Origin: Paramuribaculum sp. | GTDB taxonomy: Bacteria; Bacteroidota; Bacteroidia; Bacteroidales; Muribaculaceae | DNA: 6,701 bases | Reading direction: 5' to 3' | NCBI GenBank assembly: GCA_009775605.1 | Contig: VSPV01000132.1 | Location: 1 to 6,701, forward strand | Shown here: in pieces, positions 5,670-6,701 of the stretch | Position numbering within the stretch: the first letter of the stretch is position 1 | Layout of the letters: every line of letters begins with the position of its first letter | Made by a program: the position numbers and the translations under genes | The notes under the pieces: model-generated | Databases searched by the model: none | What the model saw: the letters and a program-made list of their open reading frames with translations, nothing else | Told to the model about the DNA's origin: nothing

Positions 5670-5837
5670 ATGGCTTACGTAATAACCGACAAATGCGTTG
5701 CTTGTGGAACATGTCTTCCCGTTTGCCCCGTTGAAGCTATTTCTGAAGGTGAAATCTACCACATCGATCCCGACACTTGCATTGAGTGCGGCTCATGTGC
5801 AGAGGTTTGCCCCAACGAAGCTATCATTCCGGGCTAA
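5670..5837 (+). CDS. Short 2[4Fe-4S] ferredoxin (clostridial type)
   Basis: A 55-residue soluble ferredoxin, the classic length of clostridial two-cluster ferredoxins, starting Met-Ala-Tyr-Val-Ile-Thr. The cluster motifs are Cys9, 12, 15, 19 (CVACGTCLPVCP) and Cys37, 40, 43, 47 (CIECGSCAEVCP). As in the family, the fourth Cys of each motif is followed by Pro and completes the other cluster. It carries low-potential electrons in the cytoplasm between enzymes such as 2-oxoacid:ferredoxin oxidoreductases, hydrogenases and Rnf. Its position 143 bp after the oxidoreductase operon on the same strand makes it a likely acceptor for that enzyme (inference). It has its own promoter and a strong terminator, so it can be made at a different level. 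It differs from the delta subunit in being shorter and in lacking the long linker between the motifs. The ATG follows an A/T-rich stretch, and no alternative start is better. Confidence 0.95.
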   Translation: MAYVITDKCVACGTCLPVCPVEAISEGEIYHIDPDTCIECGSCAEVCPNEAIIPG

Positions 5838-5860
5838 GTAACCTATAATTAAAAGAAACG

Positions 5861-5898
5861 AGCCCCCGGATGCGTATTCACAATCGCATCCGGGGGCT
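5861..5898. terminator. Bidirectional terminator between convergent genes
   Basis: A perfect 14-bp inverted repeat (5861-5874 and 5885-5898, GC-rich) encloses a 10-base loop. It sits 23 bases after the ferredoxin stop (5837) and 22 bases from the stop of the convergent minus-strand gene (5921). On the minus strand the stem is followed by a T-rich run (CGTTTCTTTTAATT). The plus-strand tail (TTATCCTTAATCC) is weaker. Confidence 0.9.
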
Positions 5899-5920
5899 TA
5901 TCCTTAATCCGGGTCTACGG

Positions 5921-6701
5921 TCAGTTGCCGTAGGTGAGTATGGTGTAATATCTCAATGCGCCGTAGGGGTTGGCCATGGGCATGTATTCGAGGGTGACGT
6001 AATCGCCGCCATACCCGAGCCAGCTTGCCGAGAGGCTGGTGCCGGCACCGGTATAGGAAACCGGTGTTCCGAGGCTTGCGCAGAGATTGGCATAGACGCC
6101 GCGGAAACGCGACGGGTCGGGGTAGGAGGTCTGGAAGAAGAAGCGGGAGCCGCTCAGCACACCTCCGCTGTATGATAGCATTGCCTCAGGCCAGTAGTAG
6201 TTCTGTTGGTACACATTGTTGAGGAATACTTCGTTGGCACCGGTATAATACGGCATGTTGTTGGCAACAAGCGCATTGATAGTGGCATTCATGGCCATGC
6301 CGAGGGTAATGCCGAAGAACGACGGTACGAGGGGACGACGATGCGGCGGACGCCAGTGTGGCGGACGTACCGGACGATGCCAGGGCCTATGCGGCGGACG
6401 CATCACGGGATGATGACCGTGATTGAAGCCGGGGCCGTTTCCGGGGCGGAATCCCGGACCGGGACGGTGGTTCGGACCCGGGCGAAGACCCGACTGCGGA
6501 GGCCGGTTGTGAACCGGAGGAACCGGTTTATGCTGGGGCGGACGTGCAGGCTTGTGTGCCGGACCGTCGGGACGGCCGTTTGAAGGCTTTCCGGGACGGT
6601 GGTTTGCCGATCCGTTACCGTCAGGCCGCGAGGGGCGGTTGAAACCTCCGTCAGGGCGGTTGCCGTGATTGCCGTTACCGTCAGGCCGCGAGGGGCGGTT
6701 G
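5921..6701 (-). CDS. Pro/Arg/Gly/Asn-rich repeat protein with unrecognised C-terminal domain (5' end outside window)
   Basis: The minus-strand frame ending with TGA at 5921-5923 is open to the window edge, so the start is not seen. At least 259 residues are encoded. The GTG/ATG pair at 6401-6406 lies inside this open frame and is probably not the true start. The first 123 or so visible residues are low complexity, made of Pro, Arg, Gly, Asn and His with Asp in DG pairs. They include two copies of NRPSRPDGNG spaced 20 residues apart, then stretches such as RPPHRPWHRP. The last 136 or so residues look like a folded domain. It opens with a hydrophobic, small-residue segment (FFGITLGMAMN onward), then has many Tyr, Asn and Ser residues, and ends in Leu-Thr-Tyr-Gly-Asn. 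I recall similar Bacteroidales proteins of unknown function but cannot name a family. A basic linker plus such a domain suggests an exported or envelope protein (inference). No signal peptide can be checked here. Confidence 0.7.
   Translation of the reverse strand, partial: NRPSRPDGNGNHGNRPDGGFNRPSRPDGNGSANHRPGKPSNGRPDGPAHKPARPPQHKPVPPVHNRPPQSGLRPGPNHRPGPGFRPGNGPGFNHGHHPVMRPPHRPWHRPVRPPHWRPPHRRPLVPSFFGITLGMAMNATINALVANNMPYYTGANEVFLNNVYQQNYYWPEAMLSYSGGVLSGSRFFFQTSYPDPSRFRGVYANLCASLGTPVSYTGAGTSLSASWLGYGGDYVTLEYMPMANPYGALRYYTILTYGN
6612..6701 (-). repeat. In-frame 30-bp repeat with 60-bp period
   Basis: Bases 6612-6641 and 6672-6701 are identical over 30 bp, and a diverged partial copy lies between them (about 6647-6661). 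On the minus strand they encode NRPSRPDGNG units in the same frame, giving a 20-residue protein period. The array probably continues past the window edge. Confidence 0.85.

Noticed and set aside
2815..5837. A new electron-bifurcating or defence system
   Set aside because: Every gene here fits a known 2-oxoacid:ferredoxin oxidoreductase plus ferredoxin. No flavoprotein, nuclease, toxin or membrane partner is present.
5870..6583. Plus-strand open frames opposite the repeat protein (5870-6175, 6025-6222, 6206-6583)
   Set aside because: They are shadows of the GC-rich minus-strand coding frame. The first starts inside the terminator hairpin, and the translations are low complexity with no recognisable domain.

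Overview
The window reads as a chromosomal segment from a Bacteroidales bacterium, possibly a gut Muribaculaceae or Bacteroides relative (inference). Three intergenic regions carry the Bacteroidetes-type -7 promoter element TAnnTTTG. Most starts have A-rich leaders rather than strong Shine-Dalgarno sites, and the proteins look like typical Bacteroidales core families. No tRNA, rRNA, CRISPR array, insertion sequence or phage gene is visible.

Layout. At the left edge (about 43-396, +) is a small, AT-rich hypothetical exported protein, followed by a hairpin terminator (442-476). A promoter at 487-516 drives a two-gene unit: a Crp/Fnr-fold regulator (597-1295) and, 16 bp later, a DbpA-like DEAD-box RNA helicase with DEYD in motif II (1312-2640). 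A second promoter (about 2693-2723) leads into a four-gene operon. It encodes a complete ferredoxin-dependent 2-oxoacid oxidoreductase in the order delta (2x[4Fe-4S], 2815-3045), alpha (VorB-type, 3103-4194), beta (TPP-binding, 4220-4990) and gamma (4987-5526). A promoter at 5615-5622 then precedes a separate 55-residue 2[4Fe-4S] ferredoxin gene (5670-5837). A perfect 14-bp hairpin (5861-5898) terminates it and also faces the convergent minus-strand gene. That last gene (5921 to beyond 6701, -) encodes a Pro/Arg/Gly/Asn-rich repeat region followed by an unrecognised C-terminal domain, and its start lies outside the window.

How the genes fit together. The oxidoreductase interconverts a 2-oxoacid plus CoA with an acyl-CoA plus CO2, passing electrons through the delta-subunit clusters to a soluble ferredoxin. 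The 55-residue ferredoxin downstream is a natural candidate partner. Whether the substrate is 2-oxoisovalerate or another branched-chain 2-oxoacid (Vor), or 2-oxoglutarate (Kor/Oor), cannot be decided from sequence alone. The delta-alpha-beta-gamma order matches the oorDABC arrangement of epsilonproteobacteria.

I do not see a convincing new biological system. The items most worth a second look are the repeat-containing minus-strand protein, the short ferredoxin beside the oxidoreductase operon, the intercistronic hairpin between delta and alpha, and the regulator that lacks the usual cAMP and TTGA-box contact residues.
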